DNA of 5,697 nucleotides from Phycisphaeraceae bacterium. GTDB taxonomy: Bacteria > Planctomycetota > Phycisphaerae > Phycisphaerales > Phycisphaeraceae. This document shows positions 4,066 through 5,697 of the stretch, in pieces. A program made the position numbers and the translations under genes. The notes below the pieces were generated by a model that saw only the letters and a program-made list of their open reading frames with translations, did not search any database and was not told the DNA's origin. The stretch spans positions 1 through 5,697 of the forward strand of contig PUMS01000428.1 of assembly GCA_003551485.1 (NCBI GenBank), written 5' to 3'. The stretch's first letter is position 1; every line of letters starts with the position of its first letter.

Positions 4066-5697
4066 TCACGCGGCGGCGGAGGTGTCCTGCGAGGTGATGG
4101 CCTGGCGCAGGCGTGCGACGAAGTGGTGGATGTGAATGGGCAGGGCGTCCTGGGCGATCCAGCGGTTGGTCTCGGCGCGGCCTTCGAGGCCCAGGTGGCC
4201 CTTGTTGGACAACACAAGCGTCGGCAGGGCGGACACGCCGGCGTTCTGCTCGGCGGCGATGAGCATCTCACTGAGGCGCTGACGTTCGCGCACGTTGGCC
4301 AGGTGGACCACGGCCACGTTGGGGGTGGCCTCCTCATCGGGGTCGCGCACCTGCTGGAGGAAGAGGTTCAGCGCATCGGTCCGGGGCCGGGTGGCGACAA
4401 ACAGCGGGCGGATGGGCACGCCGCAGCGCTGCATCAGTTCCTGGCGCACCTGTGTCCAGCCGCCGCCGGTGTCGGCGTTGAGCAGGGCGATCTTCATGTC
4501 GGTTGTCTGTTCATACGCAGCAGCCACGACCTGCTCGATGGCATCATCGTCGAGGTTGAGCAGCGCCAGCAGATCGTCGGTGGGGTAGATCATCAGGTTG
4601 CCGCTGCTGCCCAGCAACAGGGCGTGAGCGTAACGGTTGGCCAGGCCCAGCGTGGCCACCTGCGCCAGGTCGCGCGGCGCCTGGCCGCGGATGCTGCCGG
4701 CGGTGAGGTGGTGGAAGACGATGGGGTTGACCAGGCTGGTGGGAAACTTCCAGGTGTGCAGCAGCCGGTCCATGACGTCGGCGTGGTTGAGCAGCAGCAT
4801 CCGCGACTCGATGCGCTCCAGGCTCATGCCCAGGTGGCGGGCATTGCGGCAGACGCGGTCGTAGTCGACGCCGAACCGCTCATGCAGCACCAGGCGGCCG
4901 GCATCGTGAAGCAGGCCCATGGTGAAGGCCGAGTCGGTGTCGCAGCTCTCGGCGGCGGCGGCCAGGCCCGCGGCGATCAGGCCGCAGCCGATGGCGTGCT
5001 CCCAGAACAGGCGGATGTCCATGTACGGGCCAAGGTCCACCGCGCTGAAGTGCTCGATGACGCCGATGTTGAGCACCGCCTGGCGCAGTTGTTTGAGCCC
5101 GATTCGAAGGATCGCGTTGCGGACCGAATCCACCGGCTCGCCCCGGCTGTAGGCGGCGCTGTTGGCCAGCTTCAGCAGCTTCAGCGCGATGGCGTGGTCG
5201 CGGCCGACGGCGCGGACGATCTGGTCGATGGTGCAGCGCGGGTTGGCGGTGAGCTTGAGCATGACCGCGACGGTGGGCGAGAAGGCGCGCAGCTCCTCGG
5301 TGGCATCGATGCGCTCCTTGATCTGCGAGCGGGTCATGATCGGCTTGAGCTGCTCGAAGTTGTCCGGCAACGGCTCATCCTCGAGGGCCACCTCTTCGCC
5401 ACCGGCCGCTGCGCCGGCCGCGGCATCGGGAACGGGTGCTGCGGGCGCAACGGCCTCGGGCGCCGACTTGGGGTTCCTGCCCTGCCCGGACGCCTGTCCG
5501 CCCGCCTCCGGCGCGCCTCCGACGCCCGTGCCCGGGTCCGCATCCGTCTCTGCGGATGGACGCTCAGGTGCGGGGGTACCTCCTGTGGCGCTTCGCGGGG
5601 CACTTGCGGCGCCGGGCGCACTTGCTGGGGCACCCAGTTGAGCGGCGATCTTGTCGTGGAGGTCCTTGAGGGAGAACTGGCTCTTGAGCAGGTAGCC
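4066..5697 (-). CDS. HDOD-domain signalling protein with receiver-like domains at both ends, N-terminus cut by window edge
   Basis: The frame is open from the right edge, giving at least 543 residues. Fragment residues 1-21 (GYLLKSQFSLKDLHDKIAAQ) look like the last strand and helix of a response-regulator receiver domain, with the conserved Lys. An Ala/Pro/Gly-rich linker follows (about 22-105). An HDOD domain spans about 124-335, with LKLANSAAYSR, AILRIGLKQLRQAVL, WEHA, GLLHDAGRLVLHE and HADVMDRLLHTWKFP. HDOD is an HD-related fold usually lacking complete catalytic metal ligands; members act in bacterial signalling. The last part (about 401-534; 4096-4497) begins MKIALLNAD, then has VAVVHLAN and LPTLVLSNKG, which recall receiver strands 1, 3 and 4. 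His stands where the phosphorylated Asp would be, and the final Lys-Pro is absent. A GTG at 5391 could give a 441-residue product, but the upstream receiver tail argues for the fusion. It is a regulator with unknown target. Confidence 0.85.
   Translation of the reverse strand, partial: GYLLKSQFSLKDLHDKIAAQLGAPASAPGAASAPRSATGGTPAPERPSAETDADPGTGVGGAPEAGGQASGQGRNPKSAPEAVAPAAPVPDAAAGAAAGGEEVALEDEPLPDNFEQLKPIMTRSQIKERIDATEELRAFSPTVAVMLKLTANPRCTIDQIVRAVGRDHAIALKLLKLANSAAYSRGEPVDSVRNAILRIGLKQLRQAVLNIGVIEHFSAVDLGPYMDIRLFWEHAIGCGLIAAGLAAAAESCDTDSAFTMGLLHDAGRLVLHERFGVDYDRVCRNARHLGMSLERIESRMLLLNHADVMDRLLHTWKFPTSLVNPIVFHHLTAGSIRGQAPRDLAQVATLGLANRYAHALLLGSSGNLMIYPTDDLLALLNLDDDAIEQVVAAAYEQTTDMKIALLNADTGGGWTQVRQELMQRCGVPIRPLFVATRPRTDALNLFLQQVRDPDEEATPNVAVVHLANVRERQRLSEMLIAAEQNAGVSALPTLVLSNKGHLGLEGRAETNRWIAQDALPIHIHHFVARLRQAITSQDTSAAA

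Noticed and set aside
2990..4069. Minus-strand frame of 359 codons opposite asd
   Set aside because: It mirrors a well-supported asd gene. Open antisense frames are expected in high-GC coding DNA.
5162..5641. Plus-strand frame opposite the HDOD gene and its linker
   Set aside because: It is antisense to the HDOD frame, and its Ala/Ser/Pro composition comes from the GC-rich linker.
1..5697. CRISPR array, tRNA/rRNA, transposase, toxin-antitoxin or phage defence cassette
   Set aside because: I saw no regularly spaced repeats, cloverleaf-like sequences, transposase motifs or small paired toxin-like genes. All substantial coding space is accounted for by the listed genes.

Overview
The window is a GC-rich stretch of a bacterial chromosome with one partial gene at each edge and four complete genes between them. 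A Kdo (LPS) transferase, a diaminopimelate/lysine-pathway enzyme, a receiver-HDOD regulator and a coupled pair of poorly characterised proteins point to a Gram-negative-type cell envelope. My best guess for the source is Planctomycetota, possibly a Phycisphaerae-like lineage. This rests on composition and remembered similarity only, since the window contains no marker RNA.

Layout: (1) bases 1-236, minus strand: the N-terminal 78 codons of a WaaA/KdtA-type Kdo transferase, running off the left edge. (2) 237-331: a divergent promoter region with a -10-like hexamer facing each way, each so close to its start codon that both transcripts may be leaderless. (3) 332-1195, plus: folD. (4) 1240-1917, plus: a conserved-looking hypothetical protein, preceded by an extreme C-tract. 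(5) 1914-2900, plus: a lipoprotein with LolA/LolB-like character, overlapping the previous gene by four bases. Two repeat-like palindromes are embedded in its signal-peptide coding region. (6) 3008-4042, plus: asd, with its own promoter-like and ribosome-binding sequences. (7) 4066 to the right edge, minus: a large HDOD regulator converging on asd. It is open to the window edge and starts with the tail of a receiver domain.

The genes do not form one pathway. FolD supplies one-carbon folates. Asd supplies precursors for lysine, threonine, methionine and the peptidoglycan cross-link. WaaA builds the inner core of LPS, and the lipoprotein probably sits in the envelope. The regulator has the architecture REC - Ala/Pro/Gly-rich linker - HDOD - degenerate REC-like domain.

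I see no CRISPR array, tRNA, rRNA, transposase, phage gene or defence cassette. The region is mostly ordinary housekeeping sequence. The most interesting points are the repeat insertion inside the lipoprotein signal peptide, the double-receiver HDOD regulator, and the back-to-back probable leaderless promoters.
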